In this document: piece after piece, positions 34,728 through 44,628 of the stretch | Position numbering within the stretch: position 1 is the first letter of the stretch | Layout of the letters: every line of letters begins with the position of its first letter | Origin: Clostridioides difficile | GTDB taxonomy: Bacteria > Bacillota > Clostridia > Peptostreptococcales > Peptostreptococcaceae | Reading direction: 5' to 3' | DNA: 64,000 nucleotides | Assembly (NCBI GenBank): GCA_024919175.1 | Contig: CP103804.1 | Span: forward strand, 1,116,001-1,180,000 | Notes under the pieces: generated by a model | What the model saw: only the letters and a program-made list of their open reading frames with translations | Databases searched by the model: none | Told to the model about the DNA's origin: nothing | Program-made: the position numbers and the translations under genes

Positions 34728-36644
34728 ATGGGGAAAAAGATAATCCTTGGTGTAACAGGTTGTCCAACTGGAATCGCTCATACATTTATGGCAGAAGAAG
34801 CATTAAAAAAAGCAGCTGAAGAACTAGGTTGTGATATAAAAGTTGAAACGAATGGAGCTATAGGTGTAGAGAATAAGTTAACAGCAAAAGATATCGAAAT
34901 GGCAGATGCGATAATAGTTGCTTGTGATAAAAATGTTGATATGGATAGATTCAATGGAAAACCAGTAATAGAGGTACCTGTCAAAGAAGGTATACATAAA
35001 GCTAATGAACTTATACAAAAGTGTATTGATGGAAAAGCACCTGTTAGAAAAGGCAGTTCATCAAGTAGTAAACTTGCAGAAGAAGGTAATTTATCATTTG
35101 GTCAAAAGTTATATAAGGACTTAATGAATGGTGTATCTCATATGCTACCTTTAGTAGTAGCAGGTGGAGTACTGACTGCTATATCATTTTTATGGGGAAT
35201 TTACTCATTTGACCCAAATTCAGAACAGTACAATCAGATAGCAGCTACATTAAAATCTGTTGGTGGATATTCTATGAATTTGATGGTCCCTGTATTAGCA
35301 GCATTTATAGCTCAATCTATATCAGGTAGACCTGGTATGTTAGCGGGACTTGTTGGAGGAATGATATCGTTTGACACAGGTTCAGGGTTTTTAGGAGGAA
35401 TTATATCAGGATTTTTAGCAGGTTATGCAGTTAAATTATTTGTGTATTTATTAAGAAAATTACCAAGACAACTAGAAGGTCTTAAGTCAATCTTTATAAT
35501 TCCAATAGTCAGTGTAGGTGTTGTTGGTATATCTATGCTGTTACTTGGGGGACCATGTTCAGCACTTAACAATGCTATGATGAACTTTCTTTCAGGGTTA
35601 CAGAACTCAAGCCCTATAATCTTGGGATTAGTAATAGGATGTATGTCAGCATTTGATATGGGAGGTCCAGTAAATAAAGCAGCATATGTAACTGGAACTA
35701 TGCTTTTAGGTCAAGGAAACTACTTATTCATGGCAGGAGTATCTGCGGCTTGTATAACACCACCATTAGTAATAGCAATAGCAGCTACTTTATTTAAAAA
35801 TAGATTTACAGAAGAAGACAGAGCAGCAGGATTAATTAATTATATACTAGGTAGTACTCATATAACAGAAGGGGCAATACCTTTTGCAGCAAAGAATCCA
35901 TTAAAAGTGTTGCCAGTACTTATGATTGGGTCATCAATATCAGCGATTTTAACTTACATAATGAAAATAGAAGTGCCAGCTCCACATGGAGGGTTTTTGG
36001 TATTAGGATTAGTCAATAAGCCACTTTTATGGGTAGGGTGTATACTTGCAGGTTCATTGGTAGGTGCAATACTTTATATGATGGTTACACCTAAGGTAGT
36101 AGATAACAAAAATACTACAGAAAGTATAAATAAAAGCCTGAATAAAGATAAAAATAAAATTGCAAACTCGGAAAACGTATTTAATGAAATCTGTTTATAT
36201 AACGAAGAAACAGTAGTTTTAGATATTAAGGGAAAAAATAAAACAGATGTAATCAATGAAATGGTTGAAATACTTGATAAATCAGGTGTTCTTTCAAATA
36301 AAAATAAGTTTAAAGAAGAAATTCATAAGAGAGAAGAAATATCGTCTACAGGATTTGGTATGGGTGTAGCGATACCACATGCAAAAACAGATGCAGTAAA
36401 AGTACCACGAGTAGCAGTTGGAGTATCAAAAGAAGGCTTTGATTTTGAATCAGAGGATGGAAGTCCAGTACATCTTATATTTATGATAGCAGCCACAGAT
36501 AATGGTGATAATTTACATTTAAAGACATTGTCTCAATTATCTGCAAAGCTAATGGATGAAGAATTTTTAAATGAGTTAATAAATAGTAAGACAAGCATGG
36601 AAATTGTATCAAAATTAAATAATGAAGAAATCAAATCATTATAA
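34728..36644 (+). CDS. Fructose-family PTS transporter EIIBCA
   Basis: 638 residues in the order IIB-IIC-IIA. IIB (1-100) has the phospho-Cys C12 in GVTGCPTGIAHTFMA. IIC (about 125-450) has about ten helices and the GAIPFAAKNP block. IIA (about 480-635) has the phospho-His H551 in GVAIPHAKTD. A single-chain fructose-type permease that takes in and phosphorylates a ketose using HPr-P. It starts 2 bases after the kinase gene. Many fructose PTS proteins have IIA first; here it is last. Controlled presumably by the RpiR protein. Confidence 0.9.
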   Translation: MGKKIILGVTGCPTGIAHTFMAEEALKKAAEELGCDIKVETNGAIGVENKLTAKDIEMADAIIVACDKNVDMDRFNGKPVIEVPVKEGIHKANELIQKCIDGKAPVRKGSSSSSKLAEEGNLSFGQKLYKDLMNGVSHMLPLVVAGGVLTAISFLWGIYSFDPNSEQYNQIAATLKSVGGYSMNLMVPVLAAFIAQSISGRPGMLAGLVGGMISFDTGSGFLGGIISGFLAGYAVKLFVYLLRKLPRQLEGLKSIFIIPIVSVGVVGISMLLLGGPCSALNNAMMNFLSGLQNSSPIILGLVIGCMSAFDMGGPVNKAAYVTGTMLLGQGNYLFMAGVSAACITPPLVIAIAATLFKNRFTEEDRAAGLINYILGSTHITEGAIPFAAKNPLKVLPVLMIGSSISAILTYIMKIEVPAPHGGFLVLGLVNKPLLWVGCILAGSLVGAILYMMVTPKVVDNKNTTESINKSLNKDKNKIANSENVFNEICLYNEETVVLDIKGKNKTDVINEMVEILDKSGVLSNKNKFKEEIHKREEISSTGFGMGVAIPHAKTDAVKVPRVAVGVSKEGFDFESEDGSPVHLIFMIAATDNGDNLHLKTLSQLSAKLMDEEFLNELINSKTSMEIVSKLNNEEIKSL

Positions 36645-36663
36645 ACATATAGGAGGATTAATT

Positions 36664-37536
36664 ATGGCATTAGTGACAACTAAACAAATATTATTAGATG
36701 CACAAGAAGGGCATTATGCAGTAGGTGCATTTAATGTTGAAAATATGGAGATGGTTATGGCAGTAATAGAGGCTGCTGAAGAGCTTAAAGCACCTGTAAT
36801 ACTACAAACAACACCTTCAACAATAAAGTATGCGGGATTAGATTATTATTTAGCCAATGTAAAGGTAGCATCAGAGAAGGCAAGTGTTCCTGTAGCAATG
36901 CACTTAGACCATGGTTCAAGTTTTGGGCTAGCAATGCAAGCACTTAGAGTCGGATATACTTCTATTATGATTGATGGTTCCCATGAAAGTTACGAAGATA
37001 ATATAGCAGTATCTAAGGCTGTTGTAGATGCATGTACACCTTCAGATATACCTGTTGAAGCTGAATTAGGTAAAGTTGGAGGTAAGGAAGATGATTTAGA
37101 TGGCGGAGATGGTGGAGCATATACAGACCCACTAGAAGCAAAAGAATTTGTAGAAAGAACTGGGGTATCGTCTTTAGCAGTAGCAATAGGTACGGCACAT
37201 GGGTTATATAAAGGAGAGCCGAAGCTTGATTTAGATAGATTATCTGAGATTAGAGAGGTTGTATCAGTTCCATTAGTGTTACATGGTGGGTCTGGAATAC
37301 CAGATGAGATTATTAAAGAATCTATTAAAAGAGGAATTTGTAAGGTTAATTATGCAACGGAGTTAAGGATTGCTTATAGTAATGGGGTTAAGGATGTGAT
37401 TAACTCTGACCCAGAGGTAATTGACCCTAAGAAATATGGTAAAAAAGGTTTAGATTCGGTTAAAGAATTTGTTAAGAGTAGAATGGAAGTTTGTGGATGT
37501 GTAGGAAAAGCAGTAGGGGCAGTGGAGTGTTGTTAA
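36664..37536 (+). CDS. Class II fructose/tagatose-bisphosphate aldolase
   Basis: 290 residues from ATG 36664, with AGGAGG at 36651-36656; the frame also extends upstream into the PTS gene. Zinc and active-site motifs: HLDHGSSFGLAMQALRVG, EAELGKVGGKEDD, IGTAHGLYKGEPKLDLDRL, HGGSGIPDE and VNYATELRIAY. The GatY/KbaY/FbaA family uses zinc to cleave ketose-1,6-bisphosphates to two trioses. The length and the EAELGKVGG form fit the small GatY/Fba group. Completes a PTS-kinase-aldolase path. A terminator follows. Confidence 0.9.
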   Translation: MALVTTKQILLDAQEGHYAVGAFNVENMEMVMAVIEAAEELKAPVILQTTPSTIKYAGLDYYLANVKVASEKASVPVAMHLDHGSSFGLAMQALRVGYTSIMIDGSHESYEDNIAVSKAVVDACTPSDIPVEAELGKVGGKEDDLDGGDGGAYTDPLEAKEFVERTGVSSLAVAIGTAHGLYKGEPKLDLDRLSEIREVVSVPLVLHGGSGIPDEIIKESIKRGICKVNYATELRIAYSNGVKDVINSDPEVIDPKKYGKKGLDSVKEFVKSRMEVCGCVGKAVGAVECC

Positions 37537-37560
37537 TAAAACCTAATCATAAATAAAAAT

Positions 37561-37597
37561 AAAGTAAGAGGTCTATAATAAACCTCTTACTTTGTTT
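37561..37597 (+). terminator. Terminator after the aldolase
   Basis: AAAGTAAGAGGT (37561-37572) and ACCTCTTACTTT (37582-37593), then GTTTTAT. The rest of the 490-base gap 37598-38028 is AT-rich with no gene or clear structure; it must hold the toxin-antitoxin promoter. Confidence 0.85.
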
Positions 37598-38028
37598 TAT
37601 ATATTTAAGAGAGTAAGTGAGAAATGTGATATAAAGAAGATATTATTAATGTAATAAAAAATCTCTTATGTCATTTTAATTTTATAGTAAAAAGAACATA
37701 ATAGAGGAATAGTTATTAAAGTAGATTATACTTCAATGATGAATATATGATAAAATAATTTTGTATAGTATATATAATAATTATAAAATAAGATTGTTAT
37801 GTTACTTTCTAAAATTAAAAAGTATAATAAAAAAGAAAATTTGATAATTATTTAGAGTAATTCTAAATTGAAATTCAATGATTCTGTCAATCAAGTAGAT
37901 AAATAAAAACTAGAAATGAAAATTGGTTTAAAATAGTTATAAGATAACTTTAATTCATTAATGTAAGGAGCTTTTGAAGGAGAATTATTTAACTAAGTAA
38001 TATTACATAATTAATATGAGGTGATTAA

Positions 38029-38409
38029 ATGAGAAATATACCAGATGAGATTAGAAGCTCGATAATAAATATATTTCCAAAAGAAAATACTATGGCCATC
38101 ATAATATTTGGTAGTTATGGAACAGATATGCACACATCAGAAAGTGATATAGATATAGCATGGATTCCTATCAAAAAAGTACCAATTACGGAACTTGCAA
38201 CAAAAACAGAGGCTCTAAGAAATATATTAGATGTTGATGTAGACTTAAAAATTGTTACAGATAACTATACAATAGCACTTAAAAAGGCTATTTTAGAAGG
38301 TGATATTATTTATGAATCTAACGGTTTTAAGGATTATATAAATAATTTCTATTTTGAAAATAGTGATGTAATAGATATCTTAGATTGGAGGGATATGTAT
38401 GGTAATTAG
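38029..38409 (+). CDS. MntA-type minimal nucleotidyltransferase antitoxin
   Basis: 126 residues. The motif GSX10DXD is exact: G28-S29, then D40 and D42 (FGSYGTDMH... SDIDIAW). A third Asp in DVDVDLK completes the metal site. MntA enzymes add AMP residues to the HEPN toxin HepT and so silence it (type VII toxin-antitoxin). It overlaps the HEPN gene by 11 bases. ATG with GAGGTG upstream. Symbol mntA is by family match. Confidence 0.85.
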   Translation: MRNIPDEIRSSIINIFPKENTMAIIIFGSYGTDMHTSESDIDIAWIPIKKVPITELATKTEALRNILDVDVDLKIVTDNYTIALKKAILEGDIIYESNGFKDYINNFYFENSDVIDILDWRDMYGN

Positions 38410-38827
38410 AAATAAATTGTCTTGGAATTCAATAGAAGAAGTAAATAGGGATTTTGGTTCTTGCTTATATGATTTGCAAAACTTCAAAATACTATATACT
38501 AAAGAAGAAATGCCTGAATTATGGGATAGATATGTAAAAGAAGGTTTTAAAAGCTATATGGTCTCATTTCTAGAATTAACAAAAGCAATGTTGTATTACA
38601 AATCAATTAATTTAAACATAAAATCTAAGACTTTCTATGATTATCTATTGGCCTGTGAGTATCACAACTTATTGCCAAAAAATTCTTCTATAGTTATAGA
38701 AACACTTAGAAAGTTAAGAAATGATGATTCTCATGGATATGATATACCGCAGTTTGAAGATATGTATGAGTTGTTTACAGAAAATGAAGAGGTATTTGTT
38801 AGTATAAGAAATACTTGTAAAAAATGA
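38399..38827 (+). CDS. HepT-type HEPN ribonuclease toxin
   Basis: 142 residues, helical. The RX4HXY catalytic and modification motif is intact: R107-NDDS-H112-G-Y114. In known HepT toxins, Arg and His cut RNA and the Tyr is AMPylated by MntA. Start ATG overlaps the mntA end, with GGAGGG upstream. The pair appears complete and active. It is flanked by two terminators and long AT-rich gaps, as expected for a transferable cassette. Confidence 0.82.
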   Translation: MVIRNKLSWNSIEEVNRDFGSCLYDLQNFKILYTKEEMPELWDRYVKEGFKSYMVSFLELTKAMLYYKSINLNIKSKTFYDYLLACEYHNLLPKNSSIVIETLRKLRNDDSHGYDIPQFEDMYELFTENEEVFVSIRNTCKK

Positions 38828-38915
38828 TTTTTAGTGAAAAGCATTTTAACTAATATCTAAAATATGTATTCTATATGTTACTATAAAACTCTAAGAGTAT
38901 TATAAAATAAAAATA

Positions 38916-38966
38916 CAACATCTTAATATAGCTTTAGAATCTAAATTTATATTAAGATGTTGCATT
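38916..38966. terminator. Terminator between hepT and the ECF gene
   Basis: A 15-base stem (38916-38930 with 38948-38962) with a short T-run after the right arm; it could serve both directions. It is followed by about 140 AT-rich bases with no feature. Confidence 0.75.
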
Positions 38967-39108
38967 TAATTAAAATTAATACAAATATTGCATAATTAAA
39001 TCATCAATATTAAAAGTTAATAAAAACAAAATATAAAATATCACTATACAAATATATGCATATAAATTTATTATAAAGATTAACAAATTAGATATGATAT
39101 ACAAGTTA

Positions 39109-39675
39109 TTAAGAAGAACTAGATGTACTTCTATTATATTGAGATATAAAACCTTTAGGCATTTTACTTATAAAATACACAACCATAATACAAGATAAAG
39201 GCTTGTCTACTATATTACTAAGGATTCTTGGAAAGAATGCAGCAGTAAATATCTTCTGACCAGATTGAACTAAAAAACCAACCAATAAATCAGCACCACT
39301 TCCACTTAAACCACCAAACAATAAAACTGAAATAGGAGTACCAATTAAAGGACAAGCAACAGATAGAATTAGTCCTGTAATAATAGCTTCCTTATAACCA
39401 AACCCTTTTTTCTTAGAAATATATCCAACAATAAGACCAAGAACAATATTTACAAGAGCAAAAGGTATATTTGTAGGGCCGGATATAACTCCTAAAACTA
39501 AGTTTGTACATCCGCCAATAAGAGCACCCAAAAAAGGACCTAATACTACAGCCCCAAGCACAGTACCAACTGTATCTAAAAATAATAATGGTATATTTAT
39601 CATAGATATAGCTATACCTAAGACAATGTTAATAACTATACACATTGAAGAAAATGTTATTTTCTTAGTATTCAA
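39109..39675 (-). CDS. ECF transporter S component, CD3073-type
   Basis: 188 residues with about five to six helices. The opening KKITFSSMCIVINIVLGI and the LDTVGTVLGAVVLGPFLGAL block match ECF substrate-binding (S) components, in particular the group named after C. difficile CD3073. S components bind a vitamin or precursor and use a shared ATPase/EcfT module encoded elsewhere; no ATPase is adjacent. TTG start with AGGAGG. Divergent from the TudS-like gene, with about 165 bases between. Substrate unknown; a thiolated base or nucleoside would fit the neighbour. Confidence 0.82.
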   Translation of the reverse strand: MNTKKITFSSMCIVINIVLGIAISMINIPLLFLDTVGTVLGAVVLGPFLGALIGGCTNLVLGVISGPTNIPFALVNIVLGLIVGYISKKKGFGYKEAIITGLILSVACPLIGTPISVLLFGGLSGSGADLLVGFLVQSGQKIFTAAFFPRILSNIVDKPLSCIMVVYFISKMPKGFISQYNRSTSSSS

Positions 39676-39841
39676 TTATAATACCTCCTAAAAAAAATCT
39701 ATACATTTATCATAGTATAGATTATAAAAGATTACTAATTGTATATTTCTATATAGAATACTATGAATATAGAACGAATAAATAATAAAATTATCAAAAT
39801 ATGTAGTATTATTAAAAGTGAGAATGTTTAAGGAGAATGTT

Positions 39842-40357
39842 ATGAAAAGAAATAGAGAGATTGTAGTAGTGTGTCATTGTATATTAAACTGTAATTCTAA
39901 AGTAGAGGGCTTGTCAGAATTTAAAGGGGCACAAAGTATAACAATAGATTTAATAAATAGTGGCTATGGAATAATTCAACTACCATGTCCAGAGATGATT
40001 ATGTATGGAACAAATAGGTGGGGACATGTAAAAGAACAGTTTGACAATTTGTTTTTTAGAGAACAATGTAGACAAATGCTAATACCTTATGTAAGACAGT
40101 TTGATGGATATTTGAAAAATAATTATAATATAAAAAGTATTATTGCAATAGATGGTAGTCCAAGTTGTGGGTATAATAAGACATGTAGTTCTAAAAGTTG
40201 GTTTGGTGAATTAAGTAGTTGTAATGACTTGAAGAATAAAATAAATGATATTCAGATGGTAGATGGAAAAGGTGTTTTTATAGAAGAATTAGAAAAACTA
40301 CTTGATGAATACAATTTAGAAATACCTATAGTTGGATTTGATGAACCTAGAGAATAG
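39842..40357 (+). CDS. TudS-related (DUF523-like) putative desulfidase, CD3072-type
   Basis: 171 residues from ATG 39842, with AAGGAG upstream; a GTG at 39818 is in frame but lacks a site. Conserved cysteines: C11, C13 and C17 (VVCHCILNC), a CPE block near 56 (QLPCPEMIMYG) and SPSCGYNKTC near 112. TudS proteins carry a [4Fe-4S] cluster held by three cysteines and remove sulphur from thiouracil. This family is the CD3072 type. Divergent from the ECF S component, suggesting uptake followed by desulphuration. Substrate is inference. Confidence 0.8.
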   Translation: MKRNREIVVVCHCILNCNSKVEGLSEFKGAQSITIDLINSGYGIIQLPCPEMIMYGTNRWGHVKEQFDNLFFREQCRQMLIPYVRQFDGYLKNNYNIKSIIAIDGSPSCGYNKTCSSKSWFGELSSCNDLKNKINDIQMVDGKGVFIEELEKLLDEYNLEIPIVGFDEPRE

Positions 40358-40615
40358 GATAAGTGAAAATTTTATTGATATATATGGTAAAGAAATATTA
40401 TAAATACTAATTTTCTTATACCTAAAGCATATCAATATAATAATAAAATACTGTAAAGGATATACTTATCTATAAATTAGTTGTATGTAGAATAAGTAAA
40501 AAGTTTCATGGATGTAATAAATATATAGAAGTATCATTTGTTAATATAGGTTATAGAATTTATATATAAAAATGAAGTTTCTAATAGTTTAAAAATTAAA
40601 GTAATAAGATACTTG

Positions 40616-40648
40616 AAAATACTAGTTTTTATTTACTAGTATTTTTTG
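40616..40648 (+). terminator. Terminator in the gap before the xyloside operon
   Basis: AAAATACTAGT (40616-40626) and ACTAGTATTTT (40635-40645), then T-run. About 260 bases downstream of the TudS-like gene; the stretch 40358-40615 shows no gene. Confidence 0.8.
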
Positions 40649-40777
40649 TTTGTATTGGGATTATGACTTTATATAAGAATCAAAATTAAGGAAAAGTCAT
40701 AAAAGTATAAAATAAAAAAGCGTTAAGATGTACCAAAAATATTATCTATAACCAAATTGGAAAATTATATCAAATTT

Positions 40778-40840
40778 TGGAAAACGATTGACAAAGAGAG
40801 CTAAATAAAGTATATTATTAGTAAGTTAGTTTAATGTACA
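40778..40840 (+). promoter_or_regulatory. Promoter of the xyloside operon with cre-like and XylR-like sites
   Basis: TTGACA (40788-40793), a 17-base spacer, TATATT (40811-40816). A cre-like TGGAAAACGATTGACA (40778-40793) covers the -35, fitting CcpA repression. AAGTTAGTTTAAT (40823-40835) just after the -10 is identical to half of the operator at 47297, so XylR is expected to act here. Confidence 0.7.
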
Positions 40841-40950
40841 AATCAATTGTATGCAAAGTTTAATATCTAAAATTAAGATATTAAACTGAGTTACTTAATT
40901 TAAAAGTACATCAAAAATAAATATTAAATTATCGATTTAGGAGGATAGCT

Positions 40951-43029
40951 GTGGTAAGAATATTTGAAGATTATATTGAAAAAAGATTTGACAATGAACT
41001 ATTGCGAATAGAAGCATGGGGAAAAAACTCTTTACGTATTAGATCATTTGTCGACCAAAATTTTATTGATGAAAATTATGCTCTTAATGAAAAACCTAAG
41101 TTGAATAAAGAATATATTAAAATCGAGAAGAGTGAAGATGGTAGTGTAAGTATTAAAAATGGAAAAGTAAAGGCTGTCTTAGACCATAGAGATAGAATTA
41201 CTTTTTATAATGATAAAAATGAAATACTGTTAAAGGAATTTATTAGATTAAGAGCTGTAAAACACGATGATGGTGGAGAAGACGTAGGAACCATTGAAAT
41301 TACCAAAGACTTTAACTCTACACTTAAATTAAAATCAAGAGAATATAAACCAAGTTATAGTGGAGAATTTGAAGTAACTACTAGATTTGAGTCTGAACCT
41401 TGTGAAAAGGTTTTTGGTATGGGACAATATCAGCATGAATTTTTAGATTTAAAGAATACTGTTTTAGAATTAGCTCAAAGAAATTCTCAAATATCAGTTC
41501 CTTATTATATTTCTAGTTTAGGGTATGGATTTTTATGGAATAATCCAGGGATTGGAAGAGTATCTTTTGCCAAGAACATGACAGAGTGGAAGATGTTCTC
41601 TACAAACTTTATAGATTATTGGATTACTTGTGGAGAAAGCCCAAAAGAGTTAAGTAAAAATTACTCTCAAGTTACAGGAACTGTACCTATGATGCCTGAA
41701 AACCTATTAGGTCTATGGCAAAGTAAATTAAGATATAGAACTTCAGAAGAAGTTTTAGATGTTGTGAAAGAATACTCAAAAAGAGGTATTAAACTTTCAT
41801 CAATTGCAATAGACTATTTTCATTGGCCTAAGCAAGGGGAATATAAATTCGACTTAGATTATTGGCAAAATCCTAAGGAATTAGTTAAAAAACTGAAAGA
41901 AGAGTATTCAGTAGAACCAATAGTATCTGTATGGCCTACAGTTCAAAGTGATGCAGAAAATTACAATGATTATTTAGAAAATGGTTATTTGGTTAATGTT
42001 AATCGTGGTGTTAGAATGACAATGCAAATTCAAGGAAATACAGTCTTTGTAGATATGACAAACAAAAACGCAAGGGAATATGTTTGGGATAGAATAGATA
42101 AAAATTATAAGCAGCTTGGAATTGATTATTATTGGTTAGATGTAGCTGAACCTGGATATTCTGTTTATGATTTTGATAATTATAGATATAAAAAAGGAAA
42201 TGTTTTAAGCTGTGGAAATATTTATCCTATTGATTATTTAAAAATGATTTATGATGGTCTAAATGATGATACAGAATCTGTTGTAACTCTTGTAAGAGGA
42301 GCTTGGGCAGGAGCTCAAAAGTATGGGGCTTTAGTATGGTCTGGAGACATTGATTCTAGTTTTGAGGCTTTTAATAATCAAGTAAATACAGGGTTGAATA
42401 TGGGACTAGCAGGTATACCTTGGTGGACTACAGATATTGGAGGTTTCCATGGAGGAAATCCTAAAGACCCAGAGTTTAGAGAACTTATGGTAAGATGGTT
42501 CCAATATGCTACTTTTTCACCAATTTTGAGAATGCATGGAGATAGGTTGCCTCACAGTAAGCCATTATCAAATAAAGGTGGAGGTTCAATGGTCACTGGA
42601 GCTCCTAATGAGATATGGTCTTATGGTGAAGAAGTTGAAGGCATTCTTACAAAGTTTATAAAAATCAGGGAAAGTTTAAAAGCTTATTTAAAAGATTTAA
42701 TGAAGGAAGCTCATGAAGATGGAACACCAGTTATGAGAACTCTATTTTATGAATTTCCTGAAGATGATAAAGCTTGGGAGATTGATAATACATATATGTT
42801 TGGAGAGGAAATTTTGGTTGCTCCAATAATGAATTATAAAGACAGAAGTAGAAAAGTATATTTGCCAAAAGGATATACATGGGAAAATATATTTAGTGGA
42901 ATTAGTTATGAAGGTGGAGAAGTTTATGAAATAGAATGCCCACTTGAAGAAATTCCTATTTTCTTAAAGCAAAACTCTAAGCATAGCTTTGAAGAACTAA
43001 AAAATATTTTGAGAGAGGTGAAATCATAA
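40951..43029 (+). CDS. GH31 alpha-xylosidase (YicI-like)
   Basis: 692 residues. The GH31 barrel contains nucleophile D397 (WLDVAEPGYS) and acid/base D466 (VWSGDIDSSFEAF), with GIPWWTTDIGGFHGG and RWFQYATFSPILRMHG. It releases alpha-linked xylose from isoprimeverose-like sugars; other GH31 activities (alpha-glucosidase) are possible, but the xylose genes nearby support xylosidase. No signal peptide, so it acts on imported sugar. GTG start with AGGAGG. The stop overlaps the ATG of the PTS EIIC gene, so uptake and hydrolysis are coupled. Confidence 0.88.
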   Translation: MVRIFEDYIEKRFDNELLRIEAWGKNSLRIRSFVDQNFIDENYALNEKPKLNKEYIKIEKSEDGSVSIKNGKVKAVLDHRDRITFYNDKNEILLKEFIRLRAVKHDDGGEDVGTIEITKDFNSTLKLKSREYKPSYSGEFEVTTRFESEPCEKVFGMGQYQHEFLDLKNTVLELAQRNSQISVPYYISSLGYGFLWNNPGIGRVSFAKNMTEWKMFSTNFIDYWITCGESPKELSKNYSQVTGTVPMMPENLLGLWQSKLRYRTSEEVLDVVKEYSKRGIKLSSIAIDYFHWPKQGEYKFDLDYWQNPKELVKKLKEEYSVEPIVSVWPTVQSDAENYNDYLENGYLVNVNRGVRMTMQIQGNTVFVDMTNKNAREYVWDRIDKNYKQLGIDYYWLDVAEPGYSVYDFDNYRYKKGNVLSCGNIYPIDYLKMIYDGLNDDTESVVTLVRGAWAGAQKYGALVWSGDIDSSFEAFNNQVNTGLNMGLAGIPWWTTDIGGFHGGNPKDPEFRELMVRWFQYATFSPILRMHGDRLPHSKPLSNKGGGSMVTGAPNEIWSYGEEVEGILTKFIKIRESLKAYLKDLMKEAHEDGTPVMRTLFYEFPEDDKAWEIDNTYMFGEEILVAPIMNYKDRSRKVYLPKGYTWENIFSGISYEGGEVYEIECPLEEIPIFLKQNSKHSFEELKNILREVKS

Positions 43030-43808
43030 TGGAGCCACAATTATGGCAATTATTATTAATTGTAGTATATGGATTTTTTATAAACTATGAAAAAAATTCA
43101 ACAATGTTTGGGACATATCAACCAGTAACAGCAGGTTTTATTACTGGGCTTATATTAGGTGATATAAATACAGGTCTATATATTGGAGGTACATTACAAT
43201 TACTATCATTAGGGATTAGTAATTTTGGTGGAGCATCAATTCCTGATTATCAAACAGCAAGTATAGTAGCTACATTTATAACTATTACAACTGGCCAAGA
43301 AGCATCTGTAGGAATTTCTATAGGTATTCCAGTTGCTTTGTTGATGGTACAGTTAGATGTACTTAGAAACACTATTGGTATATGGCTAGTTCATAAAGCA
43401 GAAGATGGAGCTAAAAAAGGAAATTATAAAAATATAACATATATGCAAATGCTAGGAGTATTATTAACAGCAGCTACAACAGGTATTCCAGTTGCCTTAG
43501 CTGTAATATTTGGGCCTTCTTTGGTTGATACTATTTTAAAATATACACCTGAATGGTTAACAGGTGGTTTAACAGTAGCTGGAGGGTTACTTCCAGCAGT
43601 AGGAATAGGATTACTACTTAGATATCTTCCTGCCAAAGAGTACTTTAGTTATTTAGTGATTGGATTTGTTTTAGCAGTCTATATGAAAGTACCATTATTA
43701 GGTGTGGCTTTAATCGGAGGAGCAATCGCCCTTATAATTTATAAAAAGAATGTGGAAAATCAAGCACAACAATATACTGTAGTAGGAGGTATGGATGAAG
43801 ATGAGTGA
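43029..43808 (+). CDS. Mannose-family PTS EIIC
   Basis: 259 residues with about seven helices. The block PVTAGFITGLILGDINTGLYIGGTLQL (sugar-channel start, near residue 32) and SIPDYQTASIVAT are typical of EIIC in the mannose/fructose/sorbose family. Channel partner of EIID, whose gene overlaps its end. The four subunits are separate genes in the order C-D-B-A. Confidence 0.88.
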   Translation: MEPQLWQLLLIVVYGFFINYEKNSTMFGTYQPVTAGFITGLILGDINTGLYIGGTLQLLSLGISNFGGASIPDYQTASIVATFITITTGQEASVGISIGIPVALLMVQLDVLRNTIGIWLVHKAEDGAKKGNYKNITYMQMLGVLLTAATTGIPVALAVIFGPSLVDTILKYTPEWLTGGLTVAGGLLPAVGIGLLLRYLPAKEYFSYLVIGFVLAVYMKVPLLGVALIGGAIALIIYKKNVENQAQQYTVVGGMDEDE

Positions 43809-44610
43809 TAATATGTCATCAAATAAATCAAATGAAAAAATCAAAAAAAGTGTTTTATGGCGCTGGTTTTTTACTAGTTCTGTCTCTTCAAACTATGAGA
43901 AGATGCAAGCTTTAGCATATTGTTATGCAGTATTACCATTTTTAAAAACAGTATATAAAGATAAGCCAGAAAAACTTCAAAATGCTGTATTAAATCATTT
44001 ACAATTTTTTAATACTAATCCATGGGTTGCACCTTATATTTTGGGTATTAATGTAGCTATGGAGGAGCTATCAAGTGAAGATACTGAAGAGGCTGTTGCT
44101 TCAATTAAAACAGGATTGATGGGACCAGTAGCAGGTCTAGGAGATAGTTTATTTGTTGTTATTCCATGGACAATTTTTGGAGCTATAGCAGCTAATATGG
44201 CACTAGATGGAAGTCCATTTGGAATCTTATTATGGATTGTAGTAAGTGTAGCATTGAAACTATTAAGTATACCACTATTTAATGCGGGTTATACATCAGG
44301 GACTAAACTGATATCTTCAATTGAAAAAAGTTTAAAAATCTTAACTGAGAGTACTTCTATTTTAGGGTTAATGGTTGTAGGTGCCTTAATACCATCTGTA
44401 GTAAAAGCTAATGTTGCCCTAAATTTTCAACAAGGTGATTTTACGATGAAGGGTCAAGAAATATTAGACCAAATTATGCCTGGTCTAGTTCCTGCAATTT
44501 TAGTTGTTATTGTTTATTGGGCTCTTAAAAAGAACATAAAACCAATATACTTAATTTTGGGTGTAATGGTTGTTTCAATAATTCTATATGCACTAGGTAT
44601 TTTAAAATAA
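43795..44610 (+). CDS. Mannose-family PTS EIID
   Basis: 271 residues. FFTSSVSSNYEKMQALAYCY near residue 24 and the block GLMGPVAGLGDSLFVVIPWT near 104 are the family signatures. Only this PTS family has an EIID subunit. Start could be 43795 or 43801; AGGAGG at 43784-43789 suits either. Overlaps EIIC by 14 bases. Confidence 0.88.
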   Translation: MKMSDNMSSNKSNEKIKKSVLWRWFFTSSVSSNYEKMQALAYCYAVLPFLKTVYKDKPEKLQNAVLNHLQFFNTNPWVAPYILGINVAMEELSSEDTEEAVASIKTGLMGPVAGLGDSLFVVIPWTIFGAIAANMALDGSPFGILLWIVVSVALKLLSIPLFNAGYTSGTKLISSIEKSLKILTESTSILGLMVVGALIPSVVKANVALNFQQGDFTMKGQEILDQIMPGLVPAILVVIVYWALKKNIKPIYLILGVMVVSIILYALGILK

Positions 44611-44628
44611 GGAAGGGAGATATTAGAG

